Counted from the stretch's first letter, positions 46,358-59,447 are shown. The stretch: DNA of 64,000 bases from Nematopogon swammerdamellus (GCA_946902875.1 OX336345.1:13423395-13487394), one strand, 5' to 3'. Numbers and translations are program-made. Notes: generated by a model not told the origin, from the sequence alone.

Positions 46358-46470
46358 ATGTCATCATCATCATCATCAGCCTGTATCGGTCCACTGCTGG
46401 ACATAGGCCTCTCCCAAGGCACGCCACCACACGCGGTCTTCCGTTCTTCTCATCCATCGATCTAAAAATG
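46358..46470 (-). pseudogene. RTE-like LINE end with TGATGA tail
   Basis: The minus strand reads EDRVWWRALGEAYVQQWTDT, then G and a stop, followed by a TGATGATGATGA tail. This is the C-terminal tip of a common moth LINE. A shorter piece is at 48795-48870, and a plus-strand copy at 54905-55050. Confidence 0.75.
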
Positions 46471-46778
46471 TAAAGTTGACAAATTAGTTTCCTTGTATAT
46501 GTTCCGAAAAAGAAAAGAAAAATTAGATTCCGTGCCACAGAACAACGATCAGGCCACACCGCCCGAGGTGGGCAAGACTGGTCTGGTTTAAAGCTCCTTG
46601 TTCCGTACCAATACCGTGCAATGGGTCCCTCATGAAGAACAGTTGTCTGTCTGTGTTAGATAGAGAAAAGCTGAAAATATAGTGAACATTTAATCCCATT
46701 ATTTGTTTTGTTTAGTTTTGTTTGTTTTTTTTATACAAAGCGCGACATGTCACATCTTTTCACTTACGAGTAGGTGAC

Positions 46779-46815
46779 TTACGATGCCCATGGATCTAAT
46801 CCATGGGCATCGTAA
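46779..46815. repeat. Perfect inverted repeat, 17-bp arms, 3-base loop
   Basis: TTACGATGCCCATGGAT and its reverse complement flank CTA. Confidence 0.85.
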
Positions 46816-46999
46816 TCATGGAAATCTAAACCGTCTTCGAAAATATCTGTGTGCAACAATGTTAGTGTTTGTTGTTTGTAGGTAGGTACTTGTTTAGGAC
46901 GAAAAATTATGACTCTGTGACAGACGGACGGACGGACGCATGAGTCGCACCATTAGGTTCCGTTTACATCTCTTTGTGGAACGGGACCTAAAACACAAC

Positions 47000-47550
47000 A
47001 ATCGCTATTATCAGTTTAGTATTTTGATTGGGCGTTACTCATCGCCCAAGAATATGATATCTTATAAGAATATATCGGCGTCATTATAACGGTGAAGTCG
47101 GCGCGGCGCGGGATTTCTCAGTGCTTAGCTATAGTGCTAGGGGTAAACTGTCGCGGTTGGGACAACTTGAGTGGAGAACAAACTTTTCAAGCCGGTGCTT
47201 ATCCTGAAAATGAACTAAAGACGACAAGATAATATTCACCTACGCTTTCTGAGCACCTTCATCCATGCCCAAGACTTGACAGTACTGTCCTGAGGCTGGT
47301 CAATAAACAGGAAATTAAAATAAAAATAACTTTTTCGCATTAATGTTTTCGAAAACCAAACAAAATGTTCACGGTCTCGAAACTTTAAATACTTAGGTAA
47401 TGTTAACAAATGTAGTTTCTTGTGTGCCCACATTGTCTTCGCACATGTGATACGACTAGCTGAAAGTACAAATGCATCGTCTGATTACGGTTGATTGCCG
47501 CAAGATTGCCGCCAAGGAAACCTCCACCAGTTTGCTTTGAAAAGAAAGAA
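47000..47550. other. Unassigned intergenic sequence
   Basis: No frame or repeat recognised. Confidence 0.4.
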
Positions 47551-47554
47551 ACAA

Positions 47555-47806
47555 GCAAAGGCTGGGGACCGAAAGGTCTGGGCGTCGGCTTCTCTTGCGA
47601 GAGGTCCGAGTTTCGGATCCGGTGGATGTGTACTAATGAGTAGTTTTTACGGAAACATTTTCGTGCATACCTACACCTGCTGCTTTACCGTTCCGAACCG
47701 GTGTTAAACTGTAGCTTGATTGTAGGCTCAAATGGTATCCGATTGGTCGGAGCATGTGCTTTGGCCCCTCTGACTAAACCACTCATATCGGATTACATAA
47801 AAAAGA
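47555..47806 (+). mobile_element. SINE family A copy with internal deletion
   Basis: Head GGGGACCGAAAGGTCTGGGC with a damaged A box, then CTTGCGAGAGGTCCGAG and the tail GGTCGGAGCATGTGCTTTGG to CGGATTACATAAAAAAG. About 150 bp of the middle is missing. Confidence 0.75.
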
Positions 47807-47809
47807 AAG

Positions 47810-49450
47810 ATAAATTTACTGATGATTCTAAATTCAAAATTACGCCAAATTATAGAACTCCCAGACTGCCTAACTAACCGATTGAAAACGAAATCATTTG
47901 CGATTCTAGTGGTAGAGTTGGGGCATATGCAATTAAGTACACTAATTTTTTTTATTACGCTCTATTATTTTTTATGCGCTCCATGTTACATGTTCCATGT
48001 ACAACTGTAGGTCCAACGGATGGCAGGAGGAAATTGTCTAAGGCAAAACTCCACCCTTGCCACACATTAAGTTGCATAAAGTGTAATATTATTATTATTT
48101 TGAAGAAATGAAAGTTAAAGTAGTTAAAGAAATTATAATTAGTCAGATTGAAATTCACGTCAGATCCGGTTGGATAATGAACTCTTTTGTTCTGTGAAAA
48201 TTTTATTCGACTGCAGAATTTTTCAGAAAAGAAGTAATCATTTGTAATCAAATTATATACTTTTTATAATACCAGTAATACTTTGGATCCAACCGATGTG
48301 AAATTGTATGTAAAGAGGGGAAATAATAAAAAATACTGAAAATTCAATATCCGTGCCAACGAGAAAGACGGAAGCTTTTGAGCTGTGAATTTCGAGAGCA
48401 ATAACCAAAATAACAACTCCAAACGTGTTGTACGGAAACAGAATTATTTAAATAGGTATATCTAGATGAGCAAATGTTTCTTTCACATTGGGAATTGCGA
48501 ATCCCGCACCTACGTACTGACCTAATGGAAAGCTATTATTTCGAATTTATGAAGCCAGAAAAATTAAAACCTCTCTTGAGCGTGCTTTCAGAGTCAAATA
48601 AATCCAAAATGAAATCGTCCATAAAGCCATGTGCATTACATCAAATAAAAAAATAGTTAACACTTAAGACTTTAAGACACTAATGTTATTAACTCATCCG
48701 CAGAGACGATGAAGTTCCAGTACAGCGTGATAAGCTTATGCGGAACTGACAAGCAGTAGGTATCTACAGTCAGTCAGTCAATCAGTCAGCGCGTAAGCGT
48801 CCACTGCTGAACGTACGCCTCTCCAATTTTCCTCCAGTCCTCCCGGCCTTCAGCGGTACGGTACCGCTGAAGGTATCTACAATACGTTCTAAATGAGCGT
48901 ATTAATAAATTTTTATAAATGGAAATTCATAAGTCATTCAAGTAAAAAAACAATCTTCTTGGACTAATCCGTGGCGTGGGTTGGACACCGTGGTTTTTCC
49001 TCATTCAGAAACATATGGTTAGGACATGTTAGTTTATAACTTAACTGATATTACCGTATATGTTTACTGTGTTGCACTAAACAAATTTACTTCTCATAAT
49101 ACATTCTGCATAGAAGTAATTTTGCGGTTTCGTTTGCAGTTTCAGCGCGCTTCATTTAACACTTTCATATTCATGATACGTTCGGTGCAAATGGGTAATT
49201 TCGACACATTTTAAATTTGACATTTAAACATTTCCGTGTTACAGCACTCGTTCATTTTAAAACTCAAAACATCCGCCTACGGACAAGCCCAACAATTTCT
49301 GTACTTTTCTATATAATATACCAAATAGACTTAAATGCGGTTCCTGCAATCTAAGAGACTGTTTCACAAAGTCACAAGTCGTAATTATTATAGTAAGTTT
49401 TCTTTAATGGTGTCATATTTGTTCTCGTTTTGTAACTTTTTTCAATATTT
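47810..49450. other. AT-rich intergenic sequence
   Basis: Apart from a LINE-tip fragment at 48795-48870 and a CAGT repeat at 48768-48785, nothing is recognised. Short frames at 48474-48656 and 49026-49214 have no known motif. Confidence 0.4.
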
Positions 49451-49451
49451 T

Positions 49452-49725
49452 TAGGTTTCTGTACCCCGTACGGAAGACTATAACTAAACCTACGCCCTCT
49501 GTCTGTCCGTCTGTCCGTCCGATGGCTGTATATTTGGGACCGTATTAGCTAGCCGGTTGAACTTTTCGCAGAATATTTGATTATGGCGGATATAACGACT
49601 TATAATTAAAAATATAAAAAGTAAAAAATTAAGGGGGTCCCCATACAAAAAACGTGTTTTCAACTTCTTTTGCGGTGAAACTTCGGTGCCCGAGCCCGAC
49701 TCGCACTTGACCGGTTTTTTTCTTA
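49452..49725 (-). repeat. Repeat family D copy
   Basis: Reverse orientation: TTTCTGTACCCCGTACGGAA at the left, a CTGTCCGTCTGTCCGTCCGA run, and CGAGCCCGACTCGCACTTGA then CCGGTTTTTT at the right. Confidence 0.75.
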
Positions 49726-49729
49726 TATT

Positions 49730-52130
49730 TTATGTTATGCATGAATGTTTACACATAATAAATAAAATGTAGAAGATGAATCTTGTTCATTCACGAAATG
49801 GGCCCGTGAACGTGAACTGAGAATGTTTGTTTAGGACGCAGGGAGTCAACTGGTTTAGGGAGAAATCGTTACAAAAGTGTCCCACCTAAATATTCCCCCT
49901 TCATTACCGTGGAACAGGTTTCAGCTCCGAAAACACCTGAGATGGCGCTATGAAATCTCATTTGAGAGAAAGAGAAAGCTCGGTTTGTAGTTAAGTATAA
50001 TCAAAACTGGCTATGTATTGCCTGTATCCGCACGGCTGATCTTCGTTTTGTTTGAGTTGAGCCCTCCGAAAATCAGGACATTGTAAGTAACCGAACTCCA
50101 TTTCAACTTTGAGGTGGGGAAAGATACAGAGGTCACGGTACTGACCCTATTGAGCAAAGTAGATAATAAAAAAACTTTAAAACCACCATTATTATGTGCT
50201 GAAAGTTATAGCAATTTCAACCAACACTGCAAGTTTAACGTAAAGTATACAGTAACAGTACATAAGAAACAAGTCTGTGAGGTTTTTGAGGCTGTATTTT
50301 GTGATATCATGAGCGTTGCCTTCGTTTAAAACTTTGTACACCATATTATGTAGAATTGTTTTACAAAATTTAAATGCAAGCGAGCGAAGCCTCGGTCTGA
50401 ATAAAATAAACACGGAAATGCAATGATAGTTTTGTGCGCCTGTTTGCATAATGTTTGCATAACTCATTTTAGTCTGTGGCTTCAACTCCAGGTGTTCATT
50501 CACATCGCCCAGCGGCAGACTACCTCTTGCCAAGGCACCTACTTGTATTACGTAGGTATGATGGCTTCAGGCCACTCTCAGTAATACGCTGTCATATGCC
50601 TTACAGTAAACATAACATGTTGCCCGAGCAATGGTGTGTGGCCTGGGGCAGTATTTTCAAAATTCACCTAAAGTACGATATCTTTTGAAATGGTCGGTCT
50701 ATTCCATAAAATCTATGTAATTATAGAGTTCAAACTAAAATGAAACTCTGAATGAATAGTCGCATTAACAAACAATCCCTACCTTACTAGCAAATAATAT
50801 TAACAATGAGGCTTTTTCTTCATAAAAATGTGCTGTCGTAAAAAACATTGGAGCTACCTATGTACGTATCATTAGGCTCGTGAATTTCAGCTCCTGAAAG
50901 GAAGGGAGCACTTCCGATTCCGCTTCTTATCGAGTCGGCGCTAATTAGCAACAGCATGATGATTTATGGAGCAGCCCTCGTTTTGGCATCATTTTGTATC
51001 CATTCTGTAAACCTAGAGCTGCTGGTTTTAATTCTTCGACAAAGTGAAATGAGTAACCACTCGACGTATACTTACTCGGTTACATTCATGTAAAACAAGA
51101 TGAAATTAACAACATAACACGATACAATTCTACAACGATAGGAATTCTCCCATTTATAAACTCAGTTTTACTTGGTTTAAATTAATATTTACTGTAAATA
51201 TAGTTTTAATTTAAATTTTAGATACCCAGTTGGAAGTATGTACTTGTTTCTTATCCAATAAATGATAATTACATAAAAATACAAACGAAAATAGATGCCT
51301 AATTCTATATCAATCTCGTTTGGACTGAATAAATTATGCCAGTGAAGCCCTCCATATAACAAATCAGACTTCAATAACAGAGCTGCGCTTCGTGCGCACG
51401 AAGCGCAGCTCTGTTCAATAACCTATTAACTAAATAATAAAATATATTTGTTAAATTGTGTTATATTTATAATTGATGTTTAAATTTTATTACCTATTCA
51501 ATACAGTAATATCTAAAATTAATATTAAGAAAACCTACAAAAAATATCAATATAATTGGCTATTTGACTCATGTTAGTTTAGTTGTGTAGTGCACAGGTC
51601 AGCGTTTCAGTTAATGTCCAAATTTGTTTTCACAAATCACAAACTCTACTACCAAGACAGCTATTAAGTAGTTCAACTGTCCAAAAAATCATGTATAGGT
51701 ATTTCTGGCTAATATAATTTCATTTTACAACATTGCTTACACCTGAACAGTTATGTACATATAGTGCACTATATTCAATTTATCATTCTCACTATAGGTC
51801 ATATTGCTTTTTGTCATATTGTTTTTGGTCATATTTTCATCATATCCACCTTAAAAATCTATACCCCAACCCTTCCACAAACGATACCCACAGATGAGCC
51901 CTTCTGTGGTCGAGCACAGCCCACCGTCTGTGTCAGGAGAGATTACAAGCGGTCTGAGCGTAAGCAGGACCAACCCCGAGCCACGCGAGAATGCGCGCGG
52001 GTGTCCGCTCAAACAGAGGAGGGGTATATTGGCAAATGTTGTCAAATGTTGGTGGTCAGATTGAATCTAGATAGGGTTCCATTATTTTAGGGTTAAGTTT
52101 TTTTTTGTGTTTCAGGTGGCTCCAAGTATT
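49730..52130. other. Intergenic sequence with one perfect palindrome
   Basis: No gene recognised. Holds the 40-bp palindrome at 51376-51415. The frame at 51764-52090 has no known motif. Confidence 0.45.
51376..51415. repeat. Perfect 40-bp palindrome with flanking 9-bp direct repeats
   Basis: AACAGAGCTGCGCTTCGTGC followed directly by its exact reverse complement, no loop. TTCAATAAC occurs at 51370-51378 and again at 51414-51422, overlapping its ends. Confidence 0.95.
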
Positions 52131-52137
52131 CTATCTT

Positions 52138-52430
52138 CAGCCTCGATAGCTCAGTGCTGCGGTCGGTCCACTTAAACTTAAAACTGTAGGTCCCTTCCCT
52201 TTTTATTACCTTACTAGATGGTAGAGTTTAACCCGCCCAGGTTGGCACCACCGCACTGAAAGAAAGGTCGCTAGTAACGGCTATGTAAATATTTCGTGTT
52301 TTCCGTCCAGTTCAGTGTAGCCGGCACAACCGAAGGGAAGCATTGACATGGCACCTAGTTCGCCAAGGTGTTATGGGCTGACATCACGGATGTAGTATAA
52401 GTGATGTAGCCAACCGTGTCAGTTTTAAAA
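52138..52430 (+). mobile_element. SINE family B, longest copy with tRNA-like head
   Basis: Head CCTCGATAGCTCAGTGCTGC resembles a Pol III A box; then AAACTGTAGGTCCCTTCCCT, GTTTAACCCGCCCAGG, and the tail GCCAACCGTGTCAGTTTTAA with an A-run. The B box seems lost. Confidence 0.85.
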
Positions 52431-52439
52431 AAATACTGA

Positions 52440-53055
52440 TGTGTAACAGAATCATAGCTCCTAAATATTATAGATATAGAATTTACATACGCAAACTTGA
52501 TACCTCCTACTTACTTAAAATATTATTCTCGACGGAAAGTCTAATTATAATAACTTATTATAATTAGTATTGCGGTTATATTTGTGCATTGACTTGCTTT
52601 AGTAACACTATATAGGTTATCAAATGAGTTTGCTTAGTTTATTGTTTATTGTATAATTTCATCCACAGGTAGGTAACCTGCGCTTGGACATGTCGAAAAT
52701 TCCGCCAGTTCTAAATTCAATGCGAAGAAGAACTGACAAACAAACATCGCAAGTCACAATGTTTTTTTAGTACCTTATAAGTATTATATTATAGTAACTT
52801 ATAAATAATTAACCCACACTACCGCTCACAAGAGCATTCATATTTACAGCATAAACATGAATACTGAAGAATCTGACCACTCTGCCTATTTAAATTTACC
52901 TATATCTGGTGTATAGTGCCATCGTCAATTTGATACTTAAATATATCAAGTCAATTCAACAAATATTAGTAAAAGTTTATTACAAAGAAATGTAATAAGT
53001 CATGTTAAAAATCTAAAGATACAAAGTGTATTCAGTTGTCAAGTTATTTAATGGG
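52440..53055. other. AT-rich intergenic sequence, nothing recognised
   Basis: No frame or repeat family supported. Confidence 0.4.
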
Positions 53056-53059
53056 AAAA

Positions 53060-53385
53060 ACAGTAGTCAGATTCTCAGATAAAATTATGGTCTTTCAATT
53101 AACATTTGTTTAATTCTTCGTTAAAAATTATTATCTTCTAATTGTTTTATGATAGAAGACAGTTTATTCTAAAATCTAACACTATTACAAATAAAGCTTT
53201 TTGAGGTTTTAGATAATCTATGTCTTATTAATTGTACATTATTCTTACACCGTGTATCATAGCTAAGATTGTCGGAATTAAGAGAGGAATCATGAATATA
53301 TTTTCTGGCATAGCATATGTTCTGGTAAACAAATGCACTTGGTAAAGTCATAATTCCTATCTCCCCGAACGCTGTCCTACGTCCT
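53060..53385 (-). pseudogene. Decayed C-terminal piece of a CR1-like LINE ORF2
   Basis: Minus-strand frame MTLPSAFVYQNICYARKYIH and SKTSKSFICNSVRF is close to residues near the end of the ORF2 at 37572-40265 (MTLPSAYVYQ, SKSFVCNSIRF). The reading breaks after SVRF. Confidence 0.85.
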
Positions 53386-53913
53386 AGTTATGTACTGTTA
53401 GGTAATGTTCGCAACATTCAACCACAAACCTTCACAATTTAATCCTGAGGAAAGCCATAAAAGCATTACATTTTAGTCACTCCGCCGCAATGAACAGAAT
53501 CAATTAATAAATGAGCGAAATCGATGCGCGGGTGATTTCAGTATTGCTTCATAATTGAAATAAATCCTAACAATGCGTGGGGAGCCGAATACAAAGCTAT
53601 TTTCCACCCCATCGTCGATTGAAAACAAATTTCATAAAACAAACGGTCGCGCGTGAGGATAGCTAAAACTTTTATGGAATCCAGATCAGCGATTTCATCC
53701 ATCAGAAAATGTGAGCTTCTGAAGTTCGTGTACCAATTCAGCACAAAGAGAGACAGGTTAGGTACTCCGTCGGGCCGGCCGGTAAGAATGTCGATTTGGG
53801 CACCGGTGTTTGCCCTACAGTAGCGTGTCAGCGTTTCCTGATATTCTAGTACCGTTGAATACGAATTGGTGATATTTTGGCAGACATCACCGTTGCTACT
53901 TTCGTTATTTGTT

Positions 53914-54615
53914 ACTAGCTTTTGCCCTCGGCTTCGCTCGCGTAAAATTCGTATAAAAAAATAAGAAAGTAAGTAAGCCCGGGTAAAAGTAAGTAAGTTT
54001 GTGGCGGCGGGTGGCCGAGTGGTTTGGGCATCGGCTTCTCATGCGAGAGGTCCGCGGTTCGAATCCCGTCGGCGTGTACCAAAGAGTTTTTTCTGACGAA
54101 AAAAATTACGTGCATACCTACACACCTGCTGCGTCACCGTACGGAACCGGTGTAAAACTGTAGGTCCCTTCCCTTGCCCCTTACTACGTGGTAGGCTCAA
54201 ATTGTAGCCGACTGGGTTGGTACCACCGTACTGGATGTAAGATGGCCGCATAGCAGCCTCGGTTGTTTTCTCCTCTAGTCCAGTATAGCCAGCAATCCAG
54301 GGAAGTCTCCGGTATGGCACCTACCTTCTCGGAGGTGATATTGGCTGGTCGGAGCATGCGCTTTAGCCCCTCCAACTCAGCCACCCATACCGGATTACAT
54401 AAAAAAAAACCGCTACCATACCTTTATTTCGGCGCGCGGAACAATTCGGTTTGTATGAGAGCCACATCTTAGCGTAGCCGGAACTGAATTTTATTTAGCC
54501 TATCCTGTGTCCCGTATAGTAAAATGTGTTTGTATTAAGTTTCATCGAATTCAGATGATCGGTTTAAGAGTTATGGAGAAACATACATGCATACATACAT
54601 ACAGAAAAGATTTCT
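53914..54615 (-). mobile_element. Helitron-like element interrupted by a SINE
   Basis: On the minus strand it starts with a GTATGTATGTATGCATGTAT run and CCATAACTCTTAAACCGATC, is split by the SINE at 54003-54410, and ends GCGAGCGAAGCCGAGGGCAA then AAGCTAGT at 53914. Confidence 0.55.
54003..54410 (+). mobile_element. SINE family A, full copy
   Basis: GGTGGCCGAGTGGTTTGGGC (A box), GGTTCGAATCCCGTC (B box), body AAAACTGTAGGTCCCTTCCC, end CATACCGGATTACATAAAAA. Nearly identical to 32097-32506. Confidence 0.9.
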
Positions 54616-54904
54616 AAAAATCGTCAATTTAGTTTTAGTATCATTCATAGAGTCTACAAACGCAGTATCTCATAAAACAAAGTAACTTACTCCATGACCA
54701 TCCCTTACATATATATTATTAGTATTGATTGATTGATTGATTGGAAAGTATGTTACATGGTACCTTGTACCTGATGTTCCAACTAGAAAATAAGCCTAAT
54801 ATTTCTCAAGAACGATTCAGTGGACAAGTAGGTACTTTTGATTGTTTATAGTATGTACAAAGTAATTAAAACTGGCCATCGAGTAGAGCTCACGTACAAG
54901 CAAA

Positions 54905-55050
54905 CGTAGTGTGGGAGACCGCCGCCGGCTAGGTGGACAGACGACCTAAAAAAGGTAGCCAGGAGTGGGTGGATGAGAATAGCGGAAGACCGCTTGTGGT
55001 GGTGTGCCTCGGGAGAGACCTATGTGAACCGATGATTACGGGCTCATGAT
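54905..55050 (+). pseudogene. RTE-like LINE C-terminal tip
   Basis: Reads RRPPARWTDDLKKVARSGWM and RIAEDRLWWCASGETYV, then a stop and a GATGATTAT tail. The R-RPxxRWxDD...DRxxWRxxGEAYV string is a common end of a moth LINE. Confidence 0.75.
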
Positions 55051-55555
55051 GATTATAAATTTTTTCCGGGGGGTAGAGATGGTAAACGTAGATACATAAT
55101 ATGAATCAACTTGCCGCGATGACTTGCGAGTTGGATCTGTTTATGAAATACCTACATCTGACGGTAAACATATCGTTTCGGCTCCACTACGAGTGAAGGG
55201 ACTGAACGCAGGATATTATCTAAGTTTTAGTATGTATTATCTTCGTGAGGACGGGACGTAAACGAGTGACACAACAGTTACATCTGTTTGTAATAAGTAT
55301 AAAAGCAGTTATCTCAATTCTTACATCAAAGCAATGTAAATAATTTCTGGGCCAAGTGTTTTCTATTCTATTTTTATATAGGTCATTATGTGATTGCACT
55401 CCTCATTAGATGCATCTAAAAGCACATGTAAGATTGATAGAGAACGCATTTTAACATTATGTCTGTGTTTTGTCCCACAAATAGCCTCAAATCAATACAG
55501 CGAACTATTCTCCTTGCATAACATTCAATTTTATTTTTCTAAAAAATACTTTATA

Positions 55556-55880
55556 ACCGTGTGGGGCCGGTACTTAAAAAGAATATCCCCACTGAATCTC
55601 TCCCCATGCATGTCGTAAAAGGCGACTAAGGGATAAGGACAAGATGCCGTGCTAAAGGGCGACAGGCTCGCCACCTCTCACTTTGGCACGGTACTTCCAC
55701 CGAGTCATGCAGCAGGTGGGTCTTCGTGCCTTACTTGCTGCTTGATCGATTTAATCTTGGTCGAATACTTTGCGAAACGTGGTGGTCGGTGTTGTGCTGT
55801 AATTGACCAGAGTACTTGCAGCACAACACCGATTACTCTGCTTACCCCGATTATCGGGATTCAGCGTGTGTGATATGTAT
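55556..55880 (+). repeat. Repeat family C copy
   Basis: Same block order as 31441-31765, with GTAAAAGGCGACTAAGGGAT and GCCGTGCTAAAGGGCGACAG. It ends in TATGTATGCATGTATGT. Confidence 0.85.
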
Positions 55881-55884
55881 GCAT

Positions 55885-57600
55885 GTATGTAAAAAATCCA
55901 ATTTTTTTGAGTTGACTTAATGTTATTTTAATGTTAGTTGGGTTTTTTATCAATCTAACATATTTATTTTATCACAATACTTAACCTATAAAATTAAATT
56001 AAACATTATTGAATGCAAATTCAATAATGCTCATCAAACGAAATGATCGTCACCACACAATATTCCTTACAAAGCTGATGGGAGCATTGGCGCCTGAACC
56101 TTCGAGCCATCATTGCCAAAGCTTCGGTGAAGGGTATCCAATCAACCTATGCTAATGGTTACCGCGGAGCGAGGCGCAGACCGGTGTCAGGGCCCCGTGT
56201 AGCCGAGTAGCCGTGATAACATTCCACAGCATGTCTGAAGCTAACTCCGGTAAGATATTGAATAAACTAATTTTTATTTAAAAAAAAAATAGCTAAGCAA
56301 CTTTCACGCTCATATTAATCTAGCAATATAATTGTTGACCAATATAATGATCCAAAATAAATTAACTAATTAAATCTAAACTAAATATTAGGCTAAACCT
56401 ACACGCTTATGTAACAAAAGAACTAGGAAAAATACCACATACAAAACCAACACACAATAGGGGTAAAAAATTCACAATAAAAATAAACTCAATCGATATA
56501 TTTTTAAATCCAGCGTTTCAAAGACGCCCAAGCCAGCATGCATTACATTACATTATACATGGAAATGCATATGAGTGAAACTGAGAAAACTATTTTTTAA
56601 GTCCGTTAAAAATTAAACTTAATAGATCGCTATATTACATAGGTACAGTACAATACAGTACAGTACAGTACAGTACAGTACAGTGCATGACAGTACAGTA
56701 CAGTAGAATAATAACAAATTTGTTTATATTTCGCGTCTTGAAAGGCAAGCCCTAACATATTTTGCTTGTTTTTAGATTGCACGAAACCCTAGATTTGTGT
56801 ACTGTATGTAATGAATTCACACGTCGATAGGATGAAAAAAAAATACAGAGGTCAAACCCTTTGATGAATTTGTCTACTTGGTAGGCGTGTAAATTGTTGT
56901 GTAAAATGTAATTTATGAATATGTAGAATGAATACGGCAACGCGGCTAGTGTTTGGGTACAGTGGGGGAGTCGGCGGAGATGGATGTTTTTTTTATTTAA
57001 TAGGTAATTATTTTAATTTTATTTCATTGTTACTGGTAGTACATATAAACTTTTTATCGTTAATTTAGTTTATTTTTACGGATAAATAAATACGCCATAT
57101 ATAGAGAAGATTTTACAAATCAAAGTAATAAAAAATACCGACTGAGACATTGTGTCCTACTAAATAATTTATTTTTTATTCACGCACAACATATTTTCCT
57201 TAACAAATTCATCTTAATTATAAAATGCAACGTTTATATGCAGATCTCGCTAGCTAGTATAATATGAAGAATTTTCCAACAGTAAACATCTTAATAGGTA
57301 TAATACAAAATATAAAAACAACGTATACCGCCAGGTCACCGTCTAGAATTGTGGCAGTCGTTTATATGCACGCACGTTTGATGTCGTAGAGCCTCTACGA
57401 AAGTTGTGAGTGAACGCGATATACGCTGTTTTTGCTACAAATCAGTGACGATTACTCGTATTAGTTTGTTACCTTTAGATGGTGCATTATCAAGGTTCTG
57501 TTTTTATTTTTATTCGTAAAGCCTTAATTGACGTTACTAATATTATTGACGATTACAAAGAAACATTTATTTTTATTTTTGTTTTATTTATAATCAGAGG
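55885..57600. other. AT-rich intergenic sequence with CAGTA microsatellite
   Basis: No gene recognised. About twelve CAGTA units with small interruptions at 56644-56705. Confidence 0.5.
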
Positions 57601-57605
57601 AAAGC

Positions 57606-57688
57606 CCTCTAATGTACAGTCTGGAGTCCTTCAATATTCGAATGCCCATGGGCGCCGGCGGACTCGTGATTACCATAAAAAAAACTAC
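57606..57688 (+). mobile_element. Short 3' end of the CR1-like LINE
   Basis: CCTCTAATGTACAGTCTGGA and GAATGCCCATGGGCGCCGGC with a CCATAAAAAAAA tail match the end of the element at 1327-4626, with about 60 bp deleted in between. Confidence 0.8.
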
Positions 57689-57699
57689 ACCACAAAATT

Positions 57700-58240
57700 T
57701 AAATTGAAAGAAAAAAATTTTTTTTTTCAAAATTCAACACTGAATTTGTCTTTAAATTTTGTATTTATAGGTTCATGTTTAGTTTTATTTTGTTAAATAG
57801 GTAAGTTTTGTTTTAGGTTAGTTTTAGTTAAGATCTTTATCAATTTTTTTATTACTTAATTACTTGAAAAATAAATTGTAAATTTGTCCTTCATAATGAA
57901 GTAACGGATAATCTCATTGATTGATGTTGTGTTTTCAACCTTATCGTCGTCCGGCAGTTATGAAAAGTGCGAACCACGCTATATCCATCGTTATATTCCC
58001 TATATATGTCTCCCGAGAGGAAGACAGATAAAGTATCCATGTAGAATAAAAGGCATAATTTAGCAGCGTGTCTTTTGTGATCCTTAAGACAAAAATACGA
58101 GCGTTTCTTTTTAGCTTATCGGTCGGAAGAATGGTCGAGGCCGAAATGAAAACTCGTCTTCCGGAGAAACAAGCGTAGGAAGGAGCTGGCGGGTGGAGGG
58201 GAGGGCTGGCGGAGGGAGGGGGTTCGATGCTGCAGGATCT
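57700..58240. other. Unassigned intergenic sequence
   Basis: AT-rich, then a G-rich stretch (58185-58230). No gene or repeat family recognised. Confidence 0.4.
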
Positions 58241-58248
58241 GCCATTTG

Positions 58249-58476
58249 TTAGACATGAGAATGTGGAGTACTCGACGATGTCCCGTTTCCCCGGTTTCCG
58301 GCTGGAAAATTGCCTTTTTTGGAGTCCGCGTCGACGTTAACAGACAGCATTGTCTTGGATGTACTTAGTCTTATATGCATCGGTTTATCCGTACATTTGA
58401 TGTTTCGGAATCTTTCTTTTCCGAGATTATCCTTGAGGAATTTATCAACGCTATATTTGTCCCGCGGCGGCGCCAC
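58249..58476 (-). CDS. Unrecognised small ORF
   Basis: 75 codons from a GTG, preceded directly by a TAA in frame, so it lacks a good start. Lysine-rich: PPRDKYSVDKFLKDNLGKER and CTDKPMHIRLSTSKTMLSVN. Composition looks more protein-like than nearby frames, but I do not know it and no splice acceptor is obvious. It could be a transposon ORF1 relic. Confidence 0.2.
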   Translation of the reverse strand: MAPPRDKYSVDKFLKDNLGKERFRNIKCTDKPMHIRLSTSKTMLSVNVDADSKKGNFPAGNRGNGTSSSTPHSHV

Positions 58477-58479
58477 TTA

Positions 58480-59440
58480 CGGCATTGGCGGTAGCCCTTA
58501 CTTTTTCTTGCACGTAGCCAACTTGATTCGCTAGTGAAACAGATCTTGAAAAATTCTTAACGTTCTAGACTGCTAGTAGGACTAATTAACCCCGTAGATC
58601 TTTCATTAATTTTCGCCACATTTTATTCATTATTCATTTGATTTTTTGGCAGAAAAGGTAAAAAATCCACAGATCTCGTGCCTCTCACGACCTTCGGGTA
58701 CATTGAAAATGAACATAGGCAAAACGTATTTCTTGTTTAACTTCTGTCTTCTTAATTAAACATTAACATACTTAACCAAACGAATTAACAGATCTAACTA
58801 ATTCAATCAATAATAATAATAATAATTTTTTTTTAGTTTTTAGTAGTTTTTAGTTATAGTTTTTTGTTTTATTTGATCGGTAGTTTAAGTTTATTTAATA
58901 ATTTTAATTTATTACTGTGAAATTTATATTAATAAACTATTTTCATAGTTAAAAAAAAACAAAAAAATTAATAAAAAAATAATCTGTAATAATATAATAA
59001 TTTATAATAGTATTAATTTTAGATTTATGTTTTATGTGTAAAATTAATATAAAAAAGAAAATGTGTGAATAAACGAATAAATAATAATATTATATAATTG
59101 ACCTAAAATATAATTACAAAATTATAAAATACCTACAAAGTTACACAACTAGTACATATTTTATTGGACGGTGAAGTGCAAATATTTTCAACAATTACCG
59201 GTATAATACATTCAAAACTATAATTGTATGAATTTTACTTTATTGGGTAAACGTTCCATAAATATATAATAAAGAAAAAAAAATATTATTTTTATTAGGT
59301 ACACATCCTTATATTATATTATTATTATTATATTATATTATTATTTTTCTTTATTTCACATATTGAAAATTTTACATTAATTTTATATATATTATACAAA
59401 AAAGTAATAAAAATACACAAAATTAATATAAAAATTAAAT
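58480..59440. other. AT-rich sequence with family D fragment
   Basis: CACAGATCTCGTGCC and ACCTTCGGGTACATTGAAAA at 58664-58735 belong to repeat family D. The rest is low-complexity A/T. Confidence 0.5.
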
Positions 59441-59447
59441 ACGGTAA

